From contig JALIFM010000001.1 of assembly GCA_022867625.1 (NCBI GenBank), forward strand, positions 186,001 through 250,000: a DNA stretch of 64,000 bases. The letters are read 5' to 3'. The stretch is from Lachnospiraceae bacterium NSJ-143 (GTDB lineage Bacteria > Bacillota > Clostridia > Lachnospirales > Anaerotignaceae). This document shows positions 11,634-19,870 of this stretch, piece by piece. Numbering within the stretch: position 1 is the stretch's first letter; each line of letters starts with the position of its first letter. The notes under the pieces are model-generated. The model was given only the letters and a program-made list of their open reading frames with translations. It did not search any database and was not told the DNA's origin. A program made the translations under genes and the position numbers.

Positions 11634-13487
11634 CTATTTGAGTATTTTAATTTCTCTGGCACTGCACTGTGTCTGTATCTCACAGTCAAAAAGCCTCTGC
11701 CATGGAAAAGCCGCCTTTACAAGGCTAAGCTGTGTTATATAAGCTGTTTTGCCGTTTACAGTAAATCTTTTGCCCTCGAAGGCGTCTGTTATTTTCTGCG
11801 GCTCAAGAAGCTCACAGAGGTACCGGCTGTTGTCTGTTTCATCAGGAGAGGGTATATAGCCCTGAGATGAAAGCTTCTCCCTTATTCCACCGTAATAAAG
11901 GCCGTCGTCAAAAATATGCTGGCAAAGTATATTGGCCTGCTTTTGGGCAAACTCCGGTATGTTTTCGGTTTTAAGGCCGGAAAGCGCGTATACTCCGGCG
12001 TTAGCGACGCCTATGCCTATGGCGTTGGCGTTTGTGTTCCATGCGCTGAATACGGATAAATCGGCTATGCTGATATCAGAGCTGTTTTGGTCAGGTTCAA
12101 TAAGGCTTTTTAATATATAGTTGTTGCCTGAGCTTATTGTGCTGTAGGTATACAGCTCAATAAGGCCTATGCTGTTTGAGGACCGGGCGGCTGAAAGTAG
12201 GCTTAAAAAGTCTGCCCTGTCGCTTTCGGAGGCTGCGCTGTAGTCATAGATAAAAAGTGAGAGCTTCTCTCCCTGTGGCTCAAGACCGGCGGATATGAAG
12301 TTAACGGCGTTCTGGGCAAGCCTCTCGCTTGTCAGTACGTCATAATCACCAGCTACAAAACCGGTTTTATAGTTTATTATATCTATATCAGCACTGAATC
12401 CGTATTTTCGGGCCAGACTTCTGGCATATATAAGCTGAGGTATTTCGTCCATGCCGAATATGAAATTGACGCTCTCCCCCTGGCCTGTCATTGCCCTCTG
12501 GGCCTCCTCCGGTGAAATGGCTCTCTTCAGGCGCTCAAGCACACTGTCTTTTCCGATATTCATGTATGTTCTGGAGAAGCTGTATTTTACAGGGGTGCCG
12601 TTTTCGGTATTTATCCAGCTGTCGCCCTTTGAGAAAAAGTACGATATGGATTCCGGAAGCTGAAGATCGTCGTTTCCGATAATTATTTCGTCTATTTTAC
12701 CGGACCTCTGCCATCTTACAAGGCTGTCGCAGATTTTGGCGGTTTCCCTGAAAGGGGTGATATAGCTTTCTATATACGGACCGTATACCCTGCTTTCGGC
12801 ATAGTTCTTATTGGCAAAGTCAAGAAACTCTCTTTCCCAGACGGTGAGGGAGTGTGAGCCGTTTTCGGTCTTTTTGTTGTAAACATATCCATACTCCATT
12901 AAAAACTGGGCGGGTGTTACCTCGGCGTAGGATTTTTCTATTTTCTCACAGTCGTCTCTTGCGCTGTCGTGCTCCAGAAGAAAAGATGCAAGGCCTTTTA
13001 TTTTTTTGTCGTCAGGCCATATTTCCTGTCCGCGAGTCTCCGGAAGGTTTCGGGGCATTGCTATGTTGACATAATACTTCGGTTTTGGGTAGTCTGTAAC
13101 CAGACTTAATAAATCCTTAATGGCAGAGCCGGTATCTTTATACTCATCTGCGCAGCGGCTTCCTATAAGACCGCCTGTAAAGTATGACGGAGTGTTGATT
13201 ATAACTGTTGTGTCCTCAGAGGGGTTGTTTTTAACATACTCCCTTATCTGAGCGCGTACGCTGGCGCTGTCTGCAAAGCGCTGTGTTTCGTTTGTAAAAA
13301 GGTCAAGGCTGTCCTCGGATACGGTCAGAAGTCTGTCGTTGTTAAGGGACACCAGTGTTTCAAGATATGAGTTGCTTACCGGCCTTGAGTCAACAGGTGC
13401 CGTAATTACAGTGTCTGCCAAGGCCATAACGGGAAAAAACGCAGAAAACAGAAATAAAACAGGAACAAAAAGATGTGATTTTTTCAA
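11634..13487 (-). CDS. DUF4127 family protein, probably secreted
   Basis: About 617 residues resembling DUF4127 proteins of Gram-positive bacteria, whose function is unknown. I place the start at the TTG at 13485-13487. It follows GAAAGGG by 8 nt and opens directly into a signal peptide (LKKSHLFVPVLFLFSAFFPVMALA). An upstream ATG at 13571 would add 28 residues without an RBS. The mature N-terminus has the family segment APVDSRPVSNSYLE, and PRNLPETRG occurs near residue 170. It is encoded upstream of the activase/dehydratase genes on the same strand. A divergent cysteine desulfurase gene starts 221 bp away. The family name rests on remembered motif similarity, not on a search. Confidence 0.7.
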   Translation of the reverse strand: MKKSHLFVPVLFLFSAFFPVMALADTVITAPVDSRPVSNSYLETLVSLNNDRLLTVSEDSLDLFTNETQRFADSASVRAQIREYVKNNPSEDTTVIINTPSYFTGGLIGSRCADEYKDTGSAIKDLLSLVTDYPKPKYYVNIAMPRNLPETRGQEIWPDDKKIKGLASFLLEHDSARDDCEKIEKSYAEVTPAQFLMEYGYVYNKKTENGSHSLTVWEREFLDFANKNYAESRVYGPYIESYITPFRETAKICDSLVRWQRSGKIDEIIIGNDDLQLPESISYFFSKGDSWINTENGTPVKYSFSRTYMNIGKDSVLERLKRAISPEEAQRAMTGQGESVNFIFGMDEIPQLIYARSLARKYGFSADIDIINYKTGFVAGDYDVLTSERLAQNAVNFISAGLEPQGEKLSLFIYDYSAASESDRADFLSLLSAARSSNSIGLIELYTYSTISSGNNYILKSLIEPDQNSSDISIADLSVFSAWNTNANAIGIGVANAGVYALSGLKTENIPEFAQKQANILCQHIFDDGLYYGGIREKLSSQGYIPSPDETDNSRYLCELLEPQKITDAFEGKRFTVNGKTAYITQLSLVKAAFPWQRLFDCEIQTQCSAREIKILK

Positions 13488-13658
13488 ATTTAAAACCCTT
13501 TCAGAAATATTGTTATGTAAACATATTATTAAAATTATAATTGTTTTAATCCAACATATAAATTTTAACATTTATATGTAGTTTTTTCAACAGGATAATA
13601 TTCCTCATTAAAAAATAATACAAAAATCGGCAGATAATCCTGACGTTTCGTGTCACAA

Positions 13659-13692
13659 AAGGAATACCATGTGAATACTATATAAGGAATAC
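13659..13692 (+). promoter_or_regulatory. three GAATAC direct repeats upstream of the cysteine desulfurase
   Basis: GAATAC occurs at 13662, 13673 and 13687, twice as AAGGAATAC, just before the ATG at 13709. Spacings of 11 and 14 bp put them on roughly one helix face. This could be an operator of an unknown regulator. No -35/-10 pair is convincing, so it remains a weak call. Confidence 0.3.
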
Positions 13693-13708
13693 TTATTATG
13701 GTGATATT

Positions 13709-14857
13709 ATGAGAACCATTTATCTGGACACAGCGGCTACAACGCCGGCTCTTAAAAGTGTTGTTGAGGAAATGCTTCCGTACTTCAGTGAGGAATTTGC
13801 AAACCCTTCCGGCTCATATGATTTTTCAAAAACCGCAAGGCAAGCCATAGAGCTTTCAAGGCGGCGCATAGCTTCGCTTACAGGCGCAGCGCCGGAGGAA
13901 ATTTTCTTTACCTCAGGCGGCAGCGAGGCCGACAACTGGGCAATAAAGGGTGCGGCGGATTTTTTTGAAAAAAACCGGCGCAAGATTGTTACAACACCAA
14001 TAGAGCACCATGCGGTTTTAAACACAGCGGATTTTCTTAAAAATCACGGGTTTACTGTGGAGTACCTGCCGGTTGACAAATTCGGCGTGGTGGATTTGGA
14101 GGCGGCCGAAAATATTATAGACAGCGATACGGCTGTTGTATCTGTTATGTTTGCAAACAACGAGGTGGGCACAATACAGCCAATAGAGGAAATATCCAAA
14201 ACAGCACATAAACACGGCGCTTTGTTCCATACAGACGCTGTTCAGGCGGCAGGTCATGTAAAAATTGATGTTTCTGAAATGGGAATTGATATGCTTTCAG
14301 CCTCCGGTCATAAGTTTGGGGCGCCTAAGGGAATAGGGTTCCTTTACAAAAAGAACGGCGTTGAGATTTCAAGCCTTATACACGGCGGAAGCCAGGAGGG
14401 CGGTTTGAGAGCAGGCACCGAAAATGTGCCGTATATTGCCGCAATAGGAAAGGCCGCAGAGGAGGCCGAAAAAAACATGGCTGCTGAGAATATTGAAATA
14501 GCTGGAAAGAGAGACTGTTTTGTGGAGATGGTTTTAAAGGGTATTGCAGGCAGTGTGCTGAACGGACACCCTGAAAAGAGGCTTCCGTCAAACGCAAACA
14601 TTTCTTTCAGGGGTGTTGAGGGAAAGAGCGTTGTGTCAATGCTTTCAATGTACGGCATATGCGTTTCTGCCCAAAGCGCCTGCGCTTCTAAGAGCGATTC
14701 GGTTTCACATGTATTAAGCGCTATGGGCCTTGACTTTGAGCGGGCAAGGGGCGCTGTGAGGTTTACATTTGGAAGCGGCGTAAGATTTGAGGATTTGGAC
14801 TATACTGTAAACTGTCTTGAAAGGATAATAAAAAATCTGAGATGCCTTGATTCTTAA
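13709..14857 (+). CDS. cysteine desulfurase (NifS/IscS family)
   Basis: 382 residues, PLP-dependent; it takes sulfur from L-cysteine for Fe-S cluster or thiolation pathways. Visible: the N-terminal YLDTAATTP, the cofactor-associated IEHHAVL segment, the Schiff-base lysine in SGHKFGAPKG (Lys202), and the mobile-loop Cys in SACASKSD (Cys325). It stands alone, with no scaffold gene next to it, and the loop differs from the SGSACTSG form of the second desulfurase at 45781. The acceptor protein may therefore differ. The next gene is 122 bp downstream in the same direction. The RBS is weak (GGTGAT). Confidence 0.9.
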   Translation: MRTIYLDTAATTPALKSVVEEMLPYFSEEFANPSGSYDFSKTARQAIELSRRRIASLTGAAPEEIFFTSGGSEADNWAIKGAADFFEKNRRKIVTTPIEHHAVLNTADFLKNHGFTVEYLPVDKFGVVDLEAAENIIDSDTAVVSVMFANNEVGTIQPIEEISKTAHKHGALFHTDAVQAAGHVKIDVSEMGIDMLSASGHKFGAPKGIGFLYKKNGVEISSLIHGGSQEGGLRAGTENVPYIAAIGKAAEEAEKNMAAENIEIAGKRDCFVEMVLKGIAGSVLNGHPEKRLPSNANISFRGVEGKSVVSMLSMYGICVSAQSACASKSDSVSHVLSAMGLDFERARGAVRFTFGSGVRFEDLDYTVNCLERIIKNLRCLDS

Positions 14858-14979
14858 AATACTCAAAATACGTTTCGGCAGGTTGATTTTTTGCTGTGCC
14901 CTGTGGTAACATAACTGATATTGCAGAAAAACTAATGTACTGGATTTAAAGTAAAACACTATTTATCAGGGAGAGTAAT

Positions 14980-16533
14980 ATGAGTATTTTAAACGTGGAA
15001 AACCTCTCGCATGGTTTTGGCGACAGGGCGATATTCAACAATGTGTCATTCAGGCTTTTAAAGGGTGAGCATATTGGCCTTATAGGGGCAAACGGCGAGG
15101 GAAAATCAACTTTTATGAATATAATAACAGGAAAGCTTATGCCGGACGAGGGTAAGGTCGAGTGGGCAAAAAACGTGCGCGCGGGTTATCTGGACCAGCA
15201 CACATCCCTTGACAGGGGAATGACAATAAGGGATGTGCTCTCGTCGGCCTTCGGGTTCCTTTTTGAGATGGAAGAGAGGATGAACAGTCTCTGTGACAAA
15301 ATGGCTGACGCCTCCGAAGCGGAGCTTGAAGAATACATGGACGAGATGGGAGTTATCCAGGAGCAGCTTACAAGCCACGATTTTTATATGATAGACTCAA
15401 AGGTAGAGGAGGTCGCAAGGGCCATAGGTCTTATGGATTTGGGCCTTGACAGGGATGTAAGCGAGCTTTCGGGCGGGCAGAGAACAAAGGTTTTACTTGG
15501 TAAGCTCCTTCTTGAAAAGCCGGATATACTGCTTCTGGATGAGCCTACAAACTATCTCGACAAGGAGCATATTGAGTGGCTTAAAAGATACCTTCAGGAA
15601 TACGAAAACGCCTTTATACTTATTTCCCACGACATACCGTTTCTCAACAGTGTTGTAAACCTTATCTACCATATGGATAACCAGCAGCTTAACAGGTATG
15701 TAGGCGATTACGATAAGTTTCAGGAAGTTTACGCCATGAAAAAGTCTCAGCTTCAGGCTGCCTACGAAAAGCAGCAGAAGGAGATAGCTGACCTTAAGGA
15801 TTTTGTAAGCCGCAACAAGGCGAGAGTTGCTACCAGAAACATGGCGATGAGCCGCCAGAAGAAGCTTGACAAAATGGAAAAAATCGAGCTTGCCTGCGAA
15901 AAGCCGAAGCCTGAGTTTAATTTTAAGGAGGCCAGAGCTTCGTCAAGGTATATTTTCAGGACAAGCGGCCTTATAATCGGCTATGACGAGCCGCTTTCAA
16001 AGCCTCTGGACATAGAGATGGAAAGAGGGCAGAAAATTGTGCTGACAGGAGCAAACGGTATTGGAAAGTCAACACTTTTAAAGAGCATACTCGGCATTAT
16101 AAAGCCGCTTGGCGGCAGTGTGGAGCTTGGGGATTACCTCTACACAGGGTATTTTGAGCAGGAAACTCCGAAGGACATATCAAATACCTGCATTGATGAG
16201 ATTTGGCAGGAATTTCCGTCCTATACCCAGTACGAGGTAAGGAGTGCCCTTGCAAAGTGCGGCCTTACTACAAAGCATATTGAAAGCCTTGTTAAGGTTT
16301 TAAGCGGAGGAGAGCAGGCCAAGGTAAGGCTGTGCAAGCTGATAAACCGCGAGACAAACGTGCTTGTGCTTGATGAGCCTACAAACCACCTGGACGTTGA
16401 GGCCAAGGAGGAGCTGAGGAGGGCGCTTTTATCATATAAGGGAAGCGTTCTTATGGTGTGCCATGAGCCGGAGTTTTATGACGGGCTTGCAACCGATGTG
16501 TGGGACTGCACACAATGGACAACTAAAATTTGA
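14980..16533 (+). CDS. ABC-F family ATPase (YkpA/YbiT-like)
   Basis: 517 residues, two nucleotide-binding domains in one chain and no membrane segment, as in ABC-F translation factors. Domain 1: Walker A GANGEGKST (about 37), signature LSGGQ, Walker B LLLDEPTNYLD. Domain 2: Walker A GANGIGKST (about 353), LSGGE, LVLDEPTNHLD. The linker (about 245-310) is highly charged with many Lys, as expected for the P-site tRNA interaction motif. The second H-loop reads CHEPEFY rather than SHD. Length and linker resemble YkpA/YbiT rather than antibiotic-resistance ABC-Fs. RBS GGGAGAG; a terminator follows the stop. Confidence 0.88.
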   Translation: MSILNVENLSHGFGDRAIFNNVSFRLLKGEHIGLIGANGEGKSTFMNIITGKLMPDEGKVEWAKNVRAGYLDQHTSLDRGMTIRDVLSSAFGFLFEMEERMNSLCDKMADASEAELEEYMDEMGVIQEQLTSHDFYMIDSKVEEVARAIGLMDLGLDRDVSELSGGQRTKVLLGKLLLEKPDILLLDEPTNYLDKEHIEWLKRYLQEYENAFILISHDIPFLNSVVNLIYHMDNQQLNRYVGDYDKFQEVYAMKKSQLQAAYEKQQKEIADLKDFVSRNKARVATRNMAMSRQKKLDKMEKIELACEKPKPEFNFKEARASSRYIFRTSGLIIGYDEPLSKPLDIEMERGQKIVLTGANGIGKSTLLKSILGIIKPLGGSVELGDYLYTGYFEQETPKDISNTCIDEIWQEFPSYTQYEVRSALAKCGLTTKHIESLVKVLSGGEQAKVRLCKLINRETNVLVLDEPTNHLDVEAKEELRRALLSYKGSVLMVCHEPEFYDGLATDVWDCTQWTTKI

Positions 16534-16544
16534 TTTTACAGTAA

Positions 16545-16578
16545 AAAGCCGTTCCATGTTTAATATGGAGCGGTTTTT
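16545..16578 (+). terminator. intrinsic terminator of the ABC-F gene
   Basis: AAGCCGTTCCAT/ATGGAGCGGTTT stem (one G-U pair) with a following T run, directly after the stop codon at 16533. Confidence 0.8.
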
Positions 16579-16598
16579 AAAAAAATTTGAAAAAAATA

Positions 16599-16627
16599 TT
16601 GACATCGTGCAGATGATTTATTAATAT
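16599..16627 (+). promoter_or_regulatory. sigma-A-type promoter for a candidate small RNA
   Basis: TTGACA at 16599-16604, 17-nt spacer, TAATAT at 16622-16627. No open frame follows before a strong terminator at 16765-16795, so the transcript should be short and non-coding. Confidence 0.6.
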
Positions 16628-16634
16628 AATACAT

Positions 16635-16797
16635 CGGATTAGTAAAACAGATTTAATGTCTGTCCAGTATATATTCAGTATAAGCCTTTATCCTGTGGCT
16701 TTGCCGCGGATAAAGTTCTTATAAAATGCTTTAACAAAATCCCCATTTTGTTAACCCCTTCAAACCTCCCTTACCCCATAAGGGAGGAATTTTTTAT
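16635..16797 (+). ncRNA. candidate structured small RNA with CCCC loops
   Basis: About 160 nt between the promoter at 16599 and a terminator. Three hairpins are evident. The first is CTTTATCC...GGATAAAG (16686-16715), with an inner GTGGC/GCCGC stem. The second is a perfect 10-bp palindromic arm pair, TTAACAAAAT/ATTTTGTTAA (16731-16754), around the loop CCCC. The third is the terminator with 9-bp arms CCTCCCTTA/TAAGGGAGG (16765-16787) around the loop CCCCA, followed by T6. The single-stranded linker AACCCCTTC can pair with the G-rich RBS of the Usp gene at 17185 (AAGGGGGTTA). C-rich loops are typical of Gram-positive small RNAs that cover ribosome-binding sites. Sequence-only prediction; no family recognised. 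Confidence 0.5.
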
Positions 16798-16844
16798 TTT
16801 CCGGAAAGGTATATTAAAAAGTACAATAAAATATATTTTAGTTA

Positions 16845-16873
16845 TTGACATTATGTTTATCCGTTTGTATAAT
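16845..16873 (+). promoter_or_regulatory. consensus sigma-A promoter of the first Usp gene
   Basis: TTGACA, exactly 17 nt, TATAAT. The following bases CATCA-ATGAATT recur after the promoter at 17697, which suggests a shared control site. Confidence 0.75.
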
Positions 16874-17184
16874 ACAATACATCATATGAATTGTATTAAG
16901 AAGATGTATCGCATCTGCCGGACTCAATGGCTGTAATAAAGAATTTTGCCGGTTTTACTGTATTTGTACAGCAGTGCACAAATATCGGCGAGGCGGAAAA
17001 CTGCGATACCGGTAATTATTTTTTATATTTACATAATATGATACTATCATGCGGTGAATGAACAGTTGTGCTGTAAAATGGTTATAAAGGTATGCTTATA
17101 AGGTGGCCTGATATCCAGACTGAAAGGCAAGATATGTGCCGGTAACGCTTAGCGGTCTGCCGGGGATAATAAGGGGGTTATATT
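16874..17184 (+). other. long (about 305-nt) 5' leader of the first Usp gene
   Basis: No open frame with a start and RBS was found between the consensus promoter and the ATG at 17185. The stretch holds short inverted repeats (for example TACAGCAGTG/CACAAATA surroundings and GCCGGT...GCCGG near 17140-17165) but no riboswitch class that I recognise. It ends in the unusual RBS AAGGGGG. Confidence 0.35.
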
Positions 17185-17553
17185 ATGAAAAAGGTATTGC
17201 TTGCAATTGACGGAACAAGGCGCAGTCTTACGGCGGCCGAATATGTATCACAGAAATTTGACCCAAAGAGCACTATGGTTTACGCTGTTGCCCTTGGTGA
17301 GGCGGCGCTTAAAGAAACGGGCCGTACGGGCATGCCGGAGGGTATTGAGAATGTGCTTAAAGGTTTCTGCCTTGAAAAAAAGCTGTTTCCTTCCAGAACT
17401 GCGGGAGAGAAGATAGTGGGCTTTATGTACGATAATAATATAGGCACTATGGTAATGGCAAAGCCAAAGCGCTTTGGCTGCGGCAGCGACTTTGACGCCG
17501 CCGGCCAGTATGCCGCCAAATATTCCGACAGCATAGTTATAATGGTGCCTTAA
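17185..17553 (+). CDS. small Usp-fold (universal stress protein-like) protein
   Basis: 122 residues with the N-terminal beta strand and turn KVLLAIDGTRRS and the late NNIGTMVMAK strand of the UspA fold. ATP-binding Usp proteins carry G-2x-G-9x-G-S/T. Here that region reads AKPKRFGCGSDF, so nucleotide binding is doubtful. It is the first of three paralogues within 1.5 kb, all starting MKK(V/I)LL-(A/P)-(I/V)DGT. It has its own promoter, a long leader, the RBS AAGGGGG and its own terminator, so it is transcribed separately. Precise role unknown. Confidence 0.75.
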   Translation: MKKVLLAIDGTRRSLTAAEYVSQKFDPKSTMVYAVALGEAALKETGRTGMPEGIENVLKGFCLEKKLFPSRTAGEKIVGFMYDNNIGTMVMAKPKRFGCGSDFDAAGQYAAKYSDSIVIMVP

Positions 17554-17582
17554 TAGCCTTTGTTTTAGATTTGCATAATATT

Positions 17583-17614
17583 AAAAGCCCGACAGGTTTT
17601 CTGTCGGGCTTTTT
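17583..17614 (+). terminator. intrinsic terminator
   Basis: 10-bp perfect stem AGCCCGACAG/CTGTCGGGCT followed by T5, downstream of the first Usp gene. Confidence 0.85.
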
Positions 17615-17696
17615 CGCCTGCACTGTTCTGTATTAAGAATTGAGTATGTATATAGATAAAATATGAAAAAATTTCCAATAAAATATTGTTTGCCTA

Positions 17697-17725
17697 TTGA
17701 CATAACTTATTATGACGCATATAAT
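17697..17725 (+). promoter_or_regulatory. consensus sigma-A promoter of the second and third Usp genes
   Basis: TTGACA, exactly 17 nt, TATAAT. The start region (CATCAGATGAATTAATAAC) resembles that of the promoter at 16845, which suggests that the two units are co-regulated. Confidence 0.75.
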
Positions 17726-17811
17726 AAAGTCATCAGATGAATTAATAACAGATGATGTATTATTAAATGGTGAGATATTATTAGCTGATGATTTGGACGG
17801 AGGCGCGTATT

Positions 17812-18234
17812 ATGAAAAAGATACTGTTACCAATTGACGGAACTCGGCGCAGCATGGAATCAGCAGAATTTATAACAGAAAACTACAGGCCCGACGAGGT
17901 AGACATTGAAGCCATTACAGTGCGTGAGGATTCCTACGCCTATGCTATGTCGCAGATAGCGGCAAAGCGGGTAGAGCGTGAGACAATGCACATTTTTGAT
18001 GATATTGACAGAATACTTGCGGGCTACAGCGTAAAAAAGCATGTACTTGTGGGCAGGTCGGCAGGGGCGGAAATTGTAGGTTTCGCCCACGAAAACAATA
18101 TAGACATGATAGTTATGACCAAATCCACAAAGAAGGGTATTAAAAGGTTTTTGGGTTCTGTAGCCTCATATGTGGTAAGGCATTCAGGCTGCACTGTTTT
18201 TTCGGTTCCGGAAAGGGATGAGGACGCGGCGTAA
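17812..18234 (+). CDS. Usp-fold (universal stress protein-like) protein
   Basis: 140 residues. The start at ATG 17812 is chosen because GGACGGAGG precedes it by 7 nt and because it aligns with both paralogues; an in-frame ATG at 17788 has no RBS. The Usp fold is seen in KKILLPIDGTRRS, VGRSAGAEIVGFAHENNID and the C-terminal GSVASYVVRHSGCTVFSVP. The C-terminal Gly-Ser of the nucleotide motif is kept, but the two preceding glycines are replaced (MTKS), so ATP binding is uncertain. It is 63 bp upstream of the third paralogue and probably co-transcribed with it. Confidence 0.8.
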   Translation: MKKILLPIDGTRRSMESAEFITENYRPDEVDIEAITVREDSYAYAMSQIAAKRVERETMHIFDDIDRILAGYSVKKHVLVGRSAGAEIVGFAHENNIDMIVMTKSTKKGIKRFLGSVASYVVRHSGCTVFSVPERDEDAA

Positions 18235-18297
18235 AATAAAATCTGTTTGTATGCCGGTAGTGTCGTTTATATGAGTTTTTGTTAGGAGGCCATTTTT

Positions 18298-18699
18298 ATG
18301 AAAAAGATATTACTGCCTGTAGATGGAACAGAAGCAAGCCTCAGGGCTGCAAAATATGTATCCGAAAACTATGACCCTGAAAACTGTGCGGTCACCGCTG
18401 TGATTGTGCGTGAGGACTTTTTCAATTCGTTTTCTGATATTGATGAACAGAAAAAGGCAGAATCTGAGGCGGTCAAGGCGCTGGATATTGTTGACCCGTT
18501 CCTTCTTGGCTTCAGTGTAAAAAAAGAGGTAATAACAGCCAAATCAGCCGGAGAAAGGCTTGTGGGCTACGCTTTTGACAATAAATTTGACACTATAGTT
18601 TTGACAAAGGCAACAAAGAAGGGCATTATGAAGGTCCTCGGCTCTGTTTCGCAGTATGTTGCCAGATATGCTGAGAGCGTAGTTGTGATAGTCCCATAA
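18298..18699 (+). CDS. Usp-fold (universal stress protein-like) protein
   Basis: 133 residues, the third paralogue. KKILLPVDGTEAS opens the fold, and the C-terminus GSVSQYVARYAESVVVIVP matches the second protein. As there, the nucleotide-loop glycines are missing (LTKATKKG). Good RBS (AGGAGG, 8 nt). It has no promoter of its own in the 63-bp gap and is followed by a terminator, so the second and third genes form a two-gene unit. Position before a Mn catalase suggests, but does not prove, an oxidative or general stress context. Confidence 0.8.
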   Translation: MKKILLPVDGTEASLRAAKYVSENYDPENCAVTAVIVREDFFNSFSDIDEQKKAESEAVKALDIVDPFLLGFSVKKEVITAKSAGERLVGYAFDNKFDTIVLTKATKKGIMKVLGSVSQYVARYAESVVVIVP

Positions 18700-18751
18700 A
18701 AACAAATTTGTTTAATCTTCCCCTTTTAACCACATTTTTAGAAGAAAAAAG

Positions 18752-18790
18752 AGCAATGGTCCGGTATTCTGCGCCGGGCCTTTGCTTTTT
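18752..18790 (+). terminator. intrinsic terminator of the Usp unit
   Basis: Imperfect stem AGCAATGGTCCGG/CCGGGCCTTTGCT with a T-rich tail. Confidence 0.65.
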
Positions 18791-18890
18791 ATTTAAAAAA
18801 ATTCTAATTTTTGCAAACATAATCTTTACAGTATTTAGTCCCTGTTTCTGCGCAGAATAATTTTATAAAAATAAAGAAAAGAGGGATATA

Positions 18891-19556
18891 ATGTTTAAAC
18901 ACGAAAAGCAGCTTTTTCACCCCGTTGGAATTGAAAGACCAAACAAGCAGTACGCGGTTTTAATGCAGGAACAGCTTGGCGGCGGCAACGGTGAGCTTAA
19001 GGCGGCTATGCAGTATATGAGCCAGAGCTTCAGGATAAAGGATAAGGAAATAAAGGACCTTTTTATGGATATCGCCGCCGAGGAGCTTTCTCATATGGAA
19101 ATGGTGGCACAGACAATAAATCTATTAAATGGCCATGATGTTGACTATGAGCAGGTAGCAAGCGGAGAGATAGAGACACAGACGCTTTTAGGCCTAAACC
19201 CGGGGCTTATGAACTCGTCCGGCTATTCATGGACTGCGGACTATGTTACAGTGACAGGCGACCTCTGCGCCGACCTTCTCAGCAATATAGCCTCGGAACA
19301 GAGGGCAAAGGTGGTTTATGAGTACCTTTACCGCCAGATAGACGATAAGAGGGTTAAGGAAACAATCGATTTTCTGCTCAACCGTGAGGAAGCCCACAAC
19401 GCCATGTTCAGGGAAGCTTTCAATAAGGTTCAGGACACCGGCTCAAACAGGGATTTCGGCACAACAGAAGCCGCAAGAATGTATTTCAATATGTCCACAC
19501 CTTCGCCAAAGAGCGATTTGGGGCATATAGCAGGCAAAGCGCCGTCTTTTAAATAA
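18891..19556 (+). CDS. manganese catalase (non-haem, CotJC/Mn-catalase family)
   Basis: 221 residues. Decomposes hydrogen peroxide with a di-manganese centre inside a four-helix bundle. Visible ligand positions: Glu35 in GGGNGELKAAMQY, Glu65 and His68 in AAEELSHMEMV, then SEQRAK and EEAHN in the C-terminal helices, matching the Glu/His pattern of the family. Length is close to that of CotJC-like catalases, without the longer C-terminal tail of some forms. Cytoplasmic or spore-coat location cannot be told. Single gene, preceded by GAGGGA and followed by a hairpin. Confidence 0.88.
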   Translation: MFKHEKQLFHPVGIERPNKQYAVLMQEQLGGGNGELKAAMQYMSQSFRIKDKEIKDLFMDIAAEELSHMEMVAQTINLLNGHDVDYEQVASGEIETQTLLGLNPGLMNSSGYSWTADYVTVTGDLCADLLSNIASEQRAKVVYEYLYRQIDDKRVKETIDFLLNREEAHNAMFREAFNKVQDTGSNRDFGTTEAARMYFNMSTPSPKSDLGHIAGKAPSFK

Positions 19557-19587
19557 TGAAACGCTGAAAAATCATATTAAAATGCAG

Positions 19588-19620
19588 AAAGGCTCCGGAA
19601 GTGGGTATTCCGGAGCCTTT
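19588..19620 (+). terminator. hairpin terminator after the catalase gene
   Basis: 13-bp perfect stem AAAGGCTCCGGAA/TTCCGGAGCCTTT; the T run is short. Confidence 0.65.
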
Positions 19621-19702
19621 CCGTGTTTATAAAGCGAAGGATTATGCCCAAGCCTGCTCTGTCAGGCCCGGGCGGTTTATAAGAAAGGCTAGGGCCTTAT
19701 TC

Positions 19703-19870
19703 TTATTTAATGTAAAACCGGCTTTTAACAGTGTCAACTGACAGGTGCTCCCTAAGTACCTGATTTATGTACTGTGAGAGGGTGCGGTCTGTGCCCTCGG
19801 CAAAAAATTTGATGATTTTATAAATCTCGTAGTCTATTGATATGGATATCCTCTTTTTTAAAGTTTTCAT
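19703..19870 (-). CDS. small ribbon-helix-helix (RHH) DNA-binding protein
   Basis: 55 residues. The first strand KKRISISIDYEIY and the following helices (KIIKFFAEGTDRTLSQYINQ) are typical of CopG/Arc RHH dimers, which often act as antitoxins or plasmid/element repressors. The start ATG overlaps the stop of the upstream gene in ATGA, so the two are translationally coupled. No toxin gene follows: the next gene downstream is the convergent Mn catalase. A role as an autoregulator together with the 62-residue partner is inferred. Confidence 0.7.
   Translation of the reverse strand: MKTLKKRISISIDYEIYKIIKFFAEGTDRTLSQYINQVLREHLSVDTVKSRFYIK

Noticed and set aside
16874-17184. Possible known riboswitch (c-di-AMP or c-di-GMP type) in the long Usp leader.
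   Set aside because: None of the conserved core sequences of those classes could be found.
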